Positions 34,201 to 44,077 of a DNA stretch of 64,000 nt are shown piece by piece (position 1 is the first letter of the stretch; each line of letters begins with the position of its first letter). Below the pieces are notes generated by a model. That model was not told where the DNA came from, made no database searches, and worked only from the letters and a program-made list of their open reading frames with translations. The position numbers and the translations under genes are program-made. Origin of the DNA: Flectonema sp. DT1601 (Eukaryota; Euglenozoa; Diplonemea; Diplonemida; Diplonemidae). The stretch is from NCBI GenBank assembly GCA_964019425.1, contig OZ025806.1:367374-431373 (forward strand). Reading direction: 5' to 3'.

Positions 34201-37200
34201 CCCACTCAGTAATTGAGTACAGTCACCCTTCCAGTTTCGATCTACGAGAATGATTAAAAAAGAATTTGGCATTTGGCTTGAAGGTTCTCCCTGTTGATAC
34301 TAAACAATTAACTACCTTAATCTAATTTGATGATTTGTGAAAAGAGAATGAATTCCCTCCTTCCTCCTTCTGTCCGACTTCACTTTAAATGATGACAACG
34401 TTTACAAAACACTCTCGTTCTTCTGACTCATGTTTGATGAGCCATTGTAAATCATGCTTCTGCAATTCTGAGGATCTGTTTTTCTTCTTCTTCATCTGTC
34501 TTTGAGAATCCCACTCGGTAATTGAGTACAGTCACCCTTCCAGTTTCGATCTACGAGAATGATTAAAAAAGAATTTGGCATTTGGCTTGAAGGTTCTCCC
34601 TGTTGATACTAAACAATTAACTACCTTAATCTAATTTGATGATTTGTGAAAAGAGAATGAATTCCCTCCTTCCTCCTTCTGTCCGACTTCACTTTAAATG
34701 ATGACAACGTTTACAAAACACTCTCGTTCTTCTGACTCATGTTTGATGAGCCATTGTAAATCATGCTTCTGCAATTCTGAGGATCTGTCTTTCTTCTTCT
34801 TCATCTGTCTTTGAGAATCCCACTCGGTAATTGAGTACAGTCACCATTCCAGTTTCGATCTACGAGAATGATTAAAAAAGAATTTGGCATTTGGCTTGAA
34901 GGTTCTCCCTGTTGATACTAAACAATTAACTACCTTAATCTAATTTGATGATTTGTGAAAAGAGAATGAATTCCCTCCTTCCTCCTTCTGTCCGACTTCA
35001 CTTTAAATGATGACAACGTTTACAAAACACTCTCGTTCTTCTGACTCATGTTTGATGAGCCATTGTAAATCATGCTTCTGCAATTCTGAGGATCTGTTTT
35101 CTTCTTCTTCTTCATCTGTCTTTGAGAATCCCACTCAGTAATTGAGTACAGTCACCATTCCAGTTTCGATCTACGAGAATGATTAAAAAAGAATTTGGCA
35201 TTTGGCTTGAAGGTTCTCCCTGTTGATACTAAACAATTAACTACCTTAATCTAATTTGATGATTTGTGAAAAGAGAATGGTTTCCCTCCTTCCTCCTTCT
35301 GTCCGACTTCACTTTAAATGATGACAACGTTTACAAAACACTCTCGTTCTTCTGACTCATGTTTGATGAGCCATTGTAAATCATGCTTCTGCAATTCTGA
35401 GGATCTGTTTTTCTTCTTCTTCTTCTGTCTTTGAGAATCCCACTCGGTAATTGAGTACAGTCACCCTTCCAGTTTCGATCTACGAGAATGATTAAAAAAG
35501 AATTTGGCATTTGGCTTGAAGGTTCTCCCTGTTGATACTAAACAATTAACTACCTTAATCTAATTTGATGATTTGTGAAAAGAGAATGGTTTCCCTCCTT
35601 CCTCCTTCTGTCCGACTTCACTTTAAATGATGACAACGTTTACAAAACACTCTCGTTCTTCTGACTCATGTTTGATGAGCCATTGTAAATCATGCTTCTG
35701 CAATTCTGAGGATCTGTTTTTCTTCTTCTTCATCTGTCTTTGAGAATCCCACTCAGTAATTGAGTACAGTCACCATTCCAGTTTCGATCTACGAGAATGA
35801 TTAAAAAAGAATTTGGCATTTGGCTTGAAGGTTCTCCCTGTTGATACTAAACAATTAACTACCTTAATCTAATTTGATGATTTGTGAAAAGAGAATGGTT
35901 TCCCTCCTTCCTCCTTCTGTCCGACTTCACTTTAAATGATGACAACGTTTACAAAACACTCTCGTTCTTCTGACTCATGTTTGATGAGCCATTGTAAATC
36001 ATGCTTCTGCAATTCTGAGGATCTGTTTTTCTTCTTCTTCTGTCTTTGAGAATCCCACTCGGTAATTGAGTACAGTCACCCTTCCAGTTTCGATCTACGA
36101 GAATGATTAAAAAAGAATTTGGCATTTGGCTTGAAGGTTCTCCCTGTTGATACTAAACAATTAACTACCTTAATCTAATTTGATGATTTGTGAAAAGAGA
36201 ATGGTTTCCCTCCTTCCTCCTTCTGTCCGACTTCACTTTAAATGATGACAACGTTTACAAAACACTCTCGTTCTTCTGACTCATGTTTGATGAGCCATTG
36301 TAAATCATGCTTCTGCAATTCTGAGGATCTGTCTTTCTTCTTCTTCATCTGTCTTTGAGAATCCCACTCGGTAATTGAGTACAGTCACCATTCCAGTTTC
36401 GATCTACGAGAATGATTAAAAAAGAATTTGGCATTTGGCTTGAAGGTTCTCCCTGTTGATACTAAACAATTAACTACCTTAATCTAATTTGATGATTTGT
36501 GAAAAGAGAATGGATTCCCTCCTTCCTCCTTCTGTCCGACTTCACTTTAAATGATGACAACGTTTACAAAACACTCTCGTTCTTCTGACTCATGTTTGAT
36601 GAGCCATTGTAAATCATGCTTCTGCAATTCTGAGGATCTGTTTTTCTTCTTCTTCTTCTGTCTTTGAGAATCCCACCCGGTAATTGAGTACAGTCACTAT
36701 TCCAGTTTTGATCTACGAGAATGATTAAAAAAGAATTTGGCATTTGGCTTGAAGGTTCTCCCTGTTGATACTAAACAATTAACTACCTTAATCTAATTTG
36801 ATGATTTGTGAAAAGCGATACTGTCAGTTTCTTTTATAGGACTACAATCATAATCTAAGACAAGTAAATAACCAAAAACCCAAACCAGACAATACTGGGA
36901 AGTACTGACACCCCACTGACTGAGTTTATAATTGACAAAATAAGACAAAAACACGGTTCGAAAAAGTTGTCGGATGCTTCAATTGGAACGCTTCTTGTTA
37001 CTGTTTCTCATTACAAGTCTGATCCAAGAATTGAGTTATTTGCAAGTTTTTTAAGCGGAGTGTTCTCAACAAGGGCATTGTCGTTAGTAGTGAGGTATAA
37101 TAAGATAATTGACGAAACGAGAGCTGGACCTGAATATTCAAAAAGCCCGGCTGATGATCGAAGGTGTGTATTAAAACAATATGATAAGAGAGGTTTCCAG

Positions 37201-37532
37201 TTTGGGCTTTTATAAAAAAAAAAAACGACAACAACACCAACAGCGAACCTACTATCGTATCTTTAATTAGGTGTTTTTTTATACTTGGGCAGTTGGAAGA
37301 AAATGAATCTGTTATCATGGCTGTTACTAATGCTGCAACTGAAGCATCATTTGCAGTTAATGAAAAAGTTTATCGAGAAGGTATGATCAAGACTGGGTAC
37401 ACACCTAGTGAGATTCCAAAAATAGAAAAACAATGGCAGTGTGATGAAGAAACCGCAAGACATGCAATTCGAAAAGTTGATTTCTTGTCGTTGGTAGCGG
37501 AACACTCTGCGGAAAGTACTTTGAAGAGCTAA
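31236..37532 (+). CDS. AXDND1-like axonemal dynein light chain domain protein (3 exons)
   Basis: Exons 31236-34031, 36889-37167 and 37293-37532 give ~1104 aa, all phase 0. Residues ~187-300 (FGELIRQVYVQCAERGVVLD, then a long helix) match the axonemal dynein light chain domain, best known in p28 and in the large AXDND1 proteins; length and long coiled coils fit AXDND1. Residues ~590-690 form another coiled coil, followed by a Pro/Lys-rich linker. Exon 2 (TILGSTDTPLTEFIIDKIRQ) uses an acceptor ending ACCAG at 36888; an alternative at 36924 is also in frame. The exon 2 donor TGT/GTATTA is chosen because it keeps phase. The first intron is 2.86 kb and almost wholly made of tandem repeats. The product implies a motile or at least axonemal cilium. 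Confidence 0.8.
34055..36818 (+). repeat. nine tandem copies of a ~309-bp repeat inside an intron
   Basis: Units start at CTCCTTCTGTCCGACTTCAC; the string GTCCG ends at 34070, 34376, 34685, 34994, 35305, 35614, 35923, 36229 and 36538, a period of 306-311 bp. Copies are nearly identical. Variation is limited to a (CTT)n/CAT tract, A(C/T)TCAGTAATT versus CTCGGTAATT, and AATGAATT versus AATGGTTT at the unit end. The first copy begins just inside the intron donor and includes TTCTGTCC, close to the exon edge. No ORF spans a unit. Confidence 0.95.
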
Positions 37533-37745
37533 TCGCTTGTGACGTTTCTGTTTTTTTTTTTACCGAACAATGAGGTAAGAAATAATAAGTTGCCACGTCT
37601 TTTTCTTTCTCTCGTGGTCTATCTTAGATTATATAAAAATATATTTTTTTATTTTTTATTTGAAACAAATTGTTTCTAATTTTTTATACTCCATTCACTT
37701 ATGTATGGATCACTTACACGTAAAGTTCCTTTTTTCTTTTTTTTT
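37533..37745. other. intergenic, T-rich, up to the MULE target site
   Basis: 3' flank of the axonemal gene. No gene is seen. It ends at the target duplication of the MULE. Confidence 0.6.
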
Positions 37746-37942
37746 TTTAAAATTGGGAAAACCCCTAATTCCACAAAAATAGTTTGCGAAATCGCCAACT
37801 CATCACAAAAAAAAAACGTCCCACCCCGATATGAATAAAAAGAGGGAAAAAACTTTCTGTACTTTCTGTACTTTATTGATTTCCTACCATTACCTGGTGA
37901 GAGTCGATTTTGTGCGGGTTTTCTGACAGACATAAAACTATA

Positions 37943-39367
37943 ATGAGCAGTTGTAAGGAGCTGCTTTTGGATGTGATGCGGTTAGTACAAGAAGTGGAGA
38001 AAGGACTAGCAGGAGAAGAAAAGAGAAGGAGGGTTTTGACTCTCACGATGAGAGTGCTGGAGCAGCTGACGGAGGACTCCGGAGAGAAACAAGGAGAGTC
38101 GTCAAAGAGAAAGACGACAGAGCAAGAGAGGAAGGGGAAGGAGTCCGGGGGACAACGACAGGAAGCGGCGAGCACGGTGAGGGATGGAAATGATGGAGGC
38201 CCGACGCCAACTACCAACAACAAGAAACCCACTCTGCCAGAGTGGTACATTCACGCAGCGTGGGCTAAAGCAACACCTACGCTTAAATTCTCAGAAGCAA
38301 TCGATGCCTCCAAAAACAACGCGGACGGACTCGTGCTCATCAGCTCAAAGGCTGATTATGAAGCACTGAAGCAAACACGAACGAAGGGCGACTGGACTGC
38401 CATCTCAAAGTCTAAACTGTTTAAAACAACAGTCCCAGTCGCACTTCCAGTCGTAAAGAAGTGCGGAACCTGCGTCATTCGTAGGGTATTTGTCACCCCG
38501 ATTTGTGGCAAAGATTTCACTGCCGCAAGAGAAGACGCCATCGAGCCACCACAGCCGGACCCAGTTCTATTCGTACAAGACTGGAGTAAATCAGCAGAGA
38601 GCACTCTCACCACTAAGGTGAAAGAATTAATTAAAAAGTGGGAGCTGAAGACATCGCCCTTCGGATTTAAAAAATGCGATATGCACACATCTATGGCGAT
38701 CCGTGTGCCAAACTTCAGAATTTCTGAAATTCTGGAATACAACAACAGCGACACCTCCAGTGAGAAGAGAGATCTATTCATCAGAAACCCATCTTGGTCT
38801 AATGGCCAAGACTCTTGGAACACAGTTCAGTTCGTTAAGGACTTGGGCTTCAAAGCGGTGCTGGGCAAACTTTCAGTTCTTTCAGCAATCAAAGGTAGCT
38901 TCTACATCACGAAGTTCCGAGAGTGCTTTGGGCTGAAAGTTCAACCCGGGTTTACTCAAAAAGTGAGAGAATCACTCGGGGATTCTCTGAAACCCGCACT
39001 GCCGACTGGTCAGCGTTTTATAATTAAATCACTGGCTATTAAGAAGTTCACGACGCAACAGATCAGCGATCACCTGTTGCACGCATACAAGTGGAGTCAC
39101 ACAATTGTGGCTAGTTTTCATAAGGGAGGCAACAAAACGTTAATTGCAATCTCTGAATCGGTTCCATCACCAAGCTTCGTCGACATGGGTAAAGATGCGT
39201 ACCTTGTAATCAACATGGAAACTAAAAGAGAAAAGCCGGTCAAATTGGGGCCGACCTTCAACCCGGGCAAGGGTCCAGTTATATCTGGTGATCTGAAGCG
39301 ACACTGTGCTGAAGAACCAACCGATACTACTGAAACGACTGATGTGGAAATGGATAATTCAAACTGA
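37943..39367 (+). CDS. LINE ORF1 protein
   Basis: 474 aa from ATG 37943 (MSSCKELLLDVMRLVQEVEK) to TGA 39365-39367. The N-terminus is predicted helical and charged, followed by a low-complexity Lys/Glu/Gln stretch (~40-90), then a globular C-terminal region. No CCHC zinc knuckle or RRM is obvious. By position it should be the nucleic-acid-binding chaperone that packages LINE RNA. The frame of ORF1 is the same as that of ORF2, with only this TGA between them. The context is AAC TGA CTT G, a UGA-C context of the kind known to allow some readthrough. Confidence 0.8.
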   Translation: MSSCKELLLDVMRLVQEVEKGLAGEEKRRRVLTLTMRVLEQLTEDSGEKQGESSKRKTTEQERKGKESGGQRQEAASTVRDGNDGGPTPTTNNKKPTLPEWYIHAAWAKATPTLKFSEAIDASKNNADGLVLISSKADYEALKQTRTKGDWTAISKSKLFKTTVPVALPVVKKCGTCVIRRVFVTPICGKDFTAAREDAIEPPQPDPVLFVQDWSKSAESTLTTKVKELIKKWELKTSPFGFKKCDMHTSMAIRVPNFRISEILEYNNSDTSSEKRDLFIRNPSWSNGQDSWNTVQFVKDLGFKAVLGKLSVLSAIKGSFYITKFRECFGLKVQPGFTQKVRESLGDSLKPALPTGQRFIIKSLAIKKFTTQQISDHLLHAYKWSHTIVASFHKGGNKTLIAISESVPSPSFVDMGKDAYLVINMETKREKPVKLGPTFNPGKGPVISGDLKRHCAEEPTDTTETTDVEMDNSN

Positions 39368-42300
39368 CTTGACAAACGAACACCGTCAACTTCAAATTCT
39401 AAAAATGACTCACATCATAGTAAAGTTCTGGTGAAGCCGACTACTGTAACAGCACCGACTATCTCTCAAACTGAAAAAGAACTGACCCGAAGTTTATTAC
39501 TGCTGGCAGGCGACGTTGAACGCAACCCTGGACCTGAAAATTCGTTACTCTCAGTGTTGAGCTGGAACTGTAGATCGATAAGTCAGAAGGGGTCTTATAT
39601 TCAAAGACTCCTTTCTCACTACTCGCCGGATGTACTGTGCTTACAGGAAACCTGGTCGAAGGAACACATTTCGCACCCTGGCTATTATACATATAGGAAG
39701 GACAGAAATACAAAAGGTGGTGGCATTATAATAATGGCAAAGAGATGCTTCTCACAAGGAATCAGTGATGAAGAATTGTTTTCGAGAACAAGCGGTATCG
39801 AAGCTATGATGCTGAATGTTGGTGGTGTCAATGTTATTAACGTTTACGCTCCCCCTGGGTGTATCATTAGAGAAGATGATCTTCCGATCACAACGAAGTC
39901 TATTATTGCGGGCGACTTCAACGCACACAACCTCGTCTGGTCTACCAGGACAACCAAATCTGGTAAAGAATTATTTAATTGGGCGGATCGCAATGACGTT
40001 CTCGTAGCAAACAGACCTGGTCAAATAACTCGGCCCAAACACGACATTCCTGGCGGTGGTACCTCACCTGACGTTATATTCTTTAAAGGATCAATTGTAT
40101 TAGAAGAATTTTCAATCATAAATGAAGACAGTAAACATAACTCGGATCATCGACCTCTACTCGCTATCTTCGACACAATGGCTCACCTCTCTCAAGCAAC
40201 AGTTGGAGCAAGGAAACGAACTGTCTGGGATTTCAAATCTACAAACTGGAGTGCTTTCAGACAGCAACTTGATAGAAGAATTGATAGGGCTAAGTTCTCG
40301 GATGATGCCACTGGTAATGTTGGATTATTAAATAACATAATACATGAAGTAGCTGCGAGGAACGTGCGGAGGAGAATCTTATTTAAGGGCAAGCGCCGAC
40401 GTAAGTGGAAGACCTCTTCACCTGAATCTATAAAATCAAAAGGTAGTCACCTGAAAGACCAACTGAGGAAGGGGAACAACTTTAACTTCGCCTTCAAGAA
40501 GATTAAAGAACTCCAACAGGACGCTGGTAAGGACATCAGCGTATCAAATATATCTGAGAACGATTTACCTGCAGCATTTCTGGACCTCTTTGTGGCCGAT
40601 GGGGATGCTGCTAAACTCGAAGCCCCTTCATTGAAGAAAGAAGACTTGGAATTGGACATCTGTTGTGACTTCACAGATACCGAGATATCAGCAGCAATTA
40701 AAAACCTGAAGCCTCGCAAAGCAGCAGGCCCTGACGGTATTCACAACGAAATGCTTAAGAACTTATCTCAGAAGGCAGTTGACTGTTTATTAAAGGTGAT
40801 CAATTCTTCGTGGAGATCCTCCAATGTTCCATATCTTTGGAAACAGGGGTTAATCAAACCGATGTTCAAGTCGGGCAAACCGCGGAACGATATTAAAAGC
40901 TACAGACCAATCACACTCACTTCGGTTGTTGGCAAACTGGCTGAGAGGTTGGTGTACGACAGGCTCATGCATTGGCTTACCGAAAACTCAGCACTCAGTC
41001 CGATTCAAGCTGGCTTCAGACGGGGCAGAAATACCTGCGAACAAATCACAATTCTGGTGGACGCCATGGTAAACAACCACACGAAGGGGAGGAGGTCAGT
41101 CTTCTTGTCATTCGATTTCACAGCAGCCTTCGATAGGATTAACCATCGAATTTTACTTTCAAAACTACAAAGAATGGGCATCCCAACCTTCATCGTTCGA
41201 TGGATAACGGACTTTCTAACCAATAGGAAGGTCAGAGTTGATGCAAATGGACATTTCAGTAAGTTTCGTACGCTGTCAAAAGGAGTGCCTCAAGGATCAA
41301 TCTTAGGCCCACTACTCTATTTAATATATGTTGACGATCTGTGTAAGATTCTCTCACAAGAGAAGGAAACGACTTTGACCGCACTGTATGCAGACGACAC
41401 CGCTTGTGCAGTATTTGGCTCGACCATGGACGAAGCAATCTCAAACGCTCAACGAATACTTGACATCGTTGACAAGTGGTGCCGTGATAATGACATGGCA
41501 CTTTCAGTCTCCAAGACTTGCGCTCTGAAAATGGATATTCAATCGAAAGAAGTAACCCTGACTGATACTAGCGACCGCGAACTCTTATTCTCAAAATCAC
41601 TGGAAGTACGTTCGTTAGATATTGACTATTTTGATCTAGACAGCGTGATCAACACGACGACGACAAGGCCCACTTTACTGAGTGGTGAAACGATCCTCGA
41701 AGTAGAGGGGAAACCCATCAGGACTCAACAAGAATTAGAAGATTTACTGATGTTGAACATCCACGACGAGATGAATGTCAAAGCGAAAATTAAAATTGCC
41801 TTCCTACTGCCGATCACGGACTCAGTGAAATATCTGGGTGTTTACATTGATAACAGGCTCAGGTTTGATAAACAGTTAGAGAAAATACACGACGAACTGA
41901 AGAAAGGGATCTCCCTTCTGCAGTGCCTCCAGCCATATGAATTGGACTACAAGACCCTAAAGATGGTTAAAAACTTGTACGTGACAGCGAGGATTTCCTA
42001 TGCACTGGACAGCTTTGGTTGGTTGCTCAACCAGCATAAAACGGATGCTATCGACTTCGAGATGAGAAAAATAGCGAGACTCGTAACAGGATGCAGCAGA
42101 TGTACTCCGAGGGAGTTGCTCCTTTGGGAAGCCGACATCTTACCGTTTAAAAGACAAATCGAAAAGCAGACTAAAATTGCCTATTTCAGGTACAAAGCCA
42201 TGACCTGGGTGCCGGACACCAACTCACTCGCATCGCCTCGAAGCTTCTGGGGTGGCCTCATTCCCCGTTCTGAAGGTCAACTAGAAAGTGTGGGGATCGT

Positions 42301-43348
42301 TCAACCTGACTCTATCAAACCTTGGATTGCTTCGGACAATGTTCAAATCAGCAACAGCTGCGGTTTTACAAAATCCCCTGATCCCGCAGTGGACAGGGAG
42401 AAATTCCTTACCTACAACGCGACACTTCCTCCGGTGGACATGGTGATCAACTGTGACGGTTCATACTCTTCGAATGCGTCAGGCGCGGCTCTCATTGCTA
42501 GGTCACGAGACGGAAAGAAACGTGCTCATGCGACCAGATTAGTGCGTGCGGATTGCAGCTACAGAACTGAGCAACATGCCTTGAAAAATGCGGCAAACTA
42601 CTTAAACTGGAAGGTACAGAAAGACGGGCTAACTAAGTCAGTCAGAATCTATACCGACTCAAAATCATTGTTGGACGAGTTGAAGGGTGGCAGGTGTAAA
42701 CAGAGAAACACCAGATCCCTCGGCATCCTCGAGAACCTACGGAACTGCGGTATGAAAGTACATCTTCAATTCATCCCTTCTCATATGGGGATAGAAGCAC
42801 ACGACGAAGTTGATGAACTTGCTAAGAAATCGGCTCACAACAGATACCTCCCTCAAATCCCAATCCGAGGATCCTTCTTCTATCACAAATCCCGAGTGAG
42901 GAGGGGGATCACGAAGGACATTTGGAACAGAATTGGTTACACTTGCTATAAAAACACCGTCAAAGGTGCCGCGATAAAATATCCTCCCGACATGAAAAGG
43001 AGCGATGAAATCAGAATTGCGAATTTTAGAACGGGGTGTCATCCACTGATGCAAAACTGGCGGAAAGCCATCAAATGTCCATTCTGCCATAGCGCTCCAT
43101 CCAACCAACTCCACCTACTCGTAGGCTGTCCATCACAGAAACTCGATGCAGCCAGATATGAAATCCTTGGCTTTTCTACATTGACAGGCAAATGGGACCG
43201 ATCAAGTGATCTAATCCTCATCAACGGCATTCCTGCCAGTCTTGGCTCAATCTTTGCCACCAGCTGGCTTCCTTCAGTAGCGATGTTGATCAGGTGGATG
43301 GAACAAGCATCCAACCTGAGACTTTGGAATTGTGTAGGTGACACGTAG
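39368..43348 (+). CDS. LINE ORF2: 2A motif, AP endonuclease, reverse transcriptase, RNase H
   Basis: The frame is open from the codon after the ORF1 stop to TAG 43346-43348. Residue numbers below count from 39431. A 2A motif, LLLLAGDVERNPGP, ends at 39535, immediately before the endonuclease (SVLSWNCRSI, LQETW, GDFNAHN, SDHRPL). The RT has AAGPDGIHNEML, FDFTAAFDRINH, GVPQGSILGPLLYLIYVDDL and the catalytic LYADDTA. The RNase H domain shows INCDGSYSS, TEQHAL, YTDSKS and PSHMG. A C-terminal C-x2-C-x8-H-x4-C knuckle (CPFCHSAPSNQLHLLVGC) follows. There is no in-frame ATG before the endonuclease; the first Met lies inside it (IIIMAKRC). Residues ~700-793 are an insertion with a PDZ-like core (SGETILEVEGKPIRTQQEL). 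It looks intact. Confidence 0.92.
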   Translation, partial: LDKRTPSTSNSKNDSHHSKVLVKPTTVTAPTISQTEKELTRSLLLLAGDVERNPGPENSLLSVLSWNCRSISQKGSYIQRLLSHYSPDVLCLQETWSKEHISHPGYYTYRKDRNTKGGGIIIMAKRCFSQGISDEELFSRTSGIEAMMLNVGGVNVINVYAPPGCIIREDDLPITTKSIIAGDFNAHNLVWSTRTTKSGKELFNWADRNDVLVANRPGQITRPKHDIPGGGTSPDVIFFKGSIVLEEFSIINEDSKHNSDHRPLLAIFDTMAHLSQATVGARKRTVWDFKSTNWSAFRQQLDRRIDRAKFSDDATGNVGLLNNIIHEVAARNVRRRILFKGKRRRKWKTSSPESIKSKGSHLKDQLRKGNNFNFAFKKIKELQQDAGKDISVSNISENDLPAAFLDLFVADGDAAKLEAPSLKKEDLELDICCDFTDTEISAAIKNLKPRKAAGPDGIHNEMLKNLSQKAVDCLLKVINSSWRSSNVPYLWKQGLIKPMFKSGKPRNDIKSYRPITLTSVVGKLAERLVYDRLMHWLTENSALSPIQAGFRRGRNTCEQITILVDAMVNNHTKGRRSVFLSFDFTAAFDRINHRILLSKLQRMGIPTFIVRWITDFLTNRKVRVDANGHFSKFRTLSKGVPQGSILGPLLYLIYVDDLCKILSQEKETTLTALYADDTACAVFGSTMDEAISNAQRILDIVDKWCRDNDMALSVSKTCALKMDIQSKEVTLTDTSDRELLFSKSLEVRSLDIDYFDLDSVINTTTTRPTLLSGETILEVEGKPIRTQQELEDLLMLNIHDEMNVKAKIKIAFLLPITDSVKYLGVYIDNRLRFDKQLEKIHDELKKGISLLQCLQPYELDYKTLKMVKNLYVTARISYALDSFGWLLNQHKTDAIDFEMRKIARLVTGCSRCTPRELLLWEADILPFKRQIEKQTKIAYFRYKAMTWVPDTNSLASPRSFWGGLIPRSEGQLESVGIVQPDSIKPWIASDNVQISNSCGFTKSPDPAVDREKFLTYNATLPPVDMVINCDGSYSSNASGAALIARSRDGKKRAHATRLVRADCSYRTEQHALKNAANYLNWKVQKDGLTKSVRIYTDSKSLLDELKGGRCKQRNTRSLGILENLRNCGMKVHLQFIPSHMGIEAHDEVDELAKKSAHNRYLPQIPIRGSFFYHKSRVRRGITKDIWNRIGYTCYKNTVKGAAIKYPPDMKRSDEIRIANFRTGCHPLMQNWRKAIKCPFCHSAPSNQLHLLVGCPSQKLDAARYEILGFSTLTGKWDRSSDLILINGIPASLGSIFATSWLPSVAMLIRWMEQASNLRLWNCVGDT
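39509..39535 (+). promoter_or_regulatory. 2A ribosome-skipping motif
   Basis: The codons encode GDVERNPGP, matching the 2A consensus D-x-E-x-N-P-G-P exactly, preceded by a Leu-rich stretch (SLLLLA) as in known 2A peptides. Skipping would occur between the last Gly and Pro (39532/39533), releasing whatever precedes it from the endonuclease-RT protein. 2A motifs at ORF2 N-termini are known in trypanosome and sea-urchin non-LTR elements. Confidence 0.88.
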
Positions 43349-43810
43349 TCGCCATTTAAGTGTTTTATCAATATTTAGTATTTTCATCATTATCAATCAT
43401 CTCCTGGTTGGGTAACTGCACATCACCTTCGGTGTTGTCGCAGTGTCTCTTCCAACACTCCTGTCTCCTTTTTCTCCTATTCTCCTTATAAATTTCTCTT
43501 GAGGGCAGGCCTTCGGGCTGTTCAAGTGGTCTTTGACCACCGCTCTAGTTATATGCTCGATTCTTTGTTTTTCCTTATCGATGGTAGGAATGGTAACCGA
43601 ATTAGCTTCGTGTGTCCAATTTCAAGGACGCGTGACCATTTATTTTTTCCCGTTGCCGCTCTTCTTACGTCCTCAGGCGGAGCCTACCTATGTTTCCCGT
43701 GTTTTCCAATTTGTCAGACTTAAACCAAAAGAAAGTATAAAAGAAAGACAAAACAAAGAAGTGAAAAGAACAAAAACAAAGAGTCTGGAAGCACAGACGA
43801 GTGTAACCAA
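43349..43810 (+). other. LINE 3' untranslated region
   Basis: No frame of interest. A perfect hairpin GTGGTC-TTT-GACCAC lies near 43524-43538, preceded by GGCAGGCCTTCGGGCTGTT, another potential hairpin. Such stem-loops are candidates for the RT recognition site. The region ends in the A-tract at 43809-43830. Confidence 0.6.
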
Positions 43811-43840
43811 AAAAAAAAAAAAAAAAAAAACTTTTTTTTA

Positions 43841-43931
43841 CAGCGACCCGTTAGTCGAGAGGTAGTACCTCCACCTTATATCCCAGAGGTACCCGGCTCG
43901 AATCCCGATACGACCTTTTTTTTTTTTACCC
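43841..43931 (+). other. tRNA-like sequence with A and B boxes, inside the MULE
   Basis: CGTTAGTCGAGAGGTAGTAC fits a tRNA D-arm/A box. ACCTC...GAGGT forms an anticodon-arm-like stem with an oversized loop. CCGGCTCGAATCCCG is a B box, and a run of T at 43916 would end Pol III transcription. The acceptor ends do not pair well, so it is not a standard tRNA. The layout ACCTCC...GAGGT...CGAA.CCCG is shared with the tRNA-like sequence at 56508-56570. Confidence 0.5.
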
Positions 43932-44077
43932 AAAACCTGATGGAAAAAGAGAGCGTGACAAAGGCAATTCAAAATAAGACCAGACGTGGCAAAAGTGTCA
44001 AAACACATGCATATGGCAATCAGAGTTTTCTTTTTAGAGAGGGATAAACATTGTTGAACAAGTCAGTGGCCAGTAAG

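Larger units (their letters stand above)
37857..43830 (+). mobile_element. full-length LINE with ORF1, ORF2, 2A motif and poly-A
   Basis: A non-LTR retrotransposon inserted into the left part of the MULE. It has a short 5' region with CTTTCTGTA twice, ORF1 (37943-39367), ORF2 (39368-43348), a ~460-bp 3' UTR with the hairpin GTGGTC-TTT-GACCAC near 43524, and an A-tract of about 22 nt ending at 43830. AAAAAACTTT on both sides (37847-37856 and 43825-43834) may be the target duplication, although the right copy merges with the tail. EN, RT and RNase H order points to the I/Ingi/R1-like groups; the clade is not resolved. Confidence 0.85.

Noticed and set aside
37755-37801. Interpreting the two 47-bp repeats as the ends of the LINE
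   Set aside because: They are inverted, start with GGG and are flanked by a 9-bp duplication; the LINE has its own start and poly-A tail well inside them.
43841-43915. A functional tRNA gene
   Set aside because: A and B boxes are present, but the acceptor and D stems do not pair and the anticodon loop is too large.
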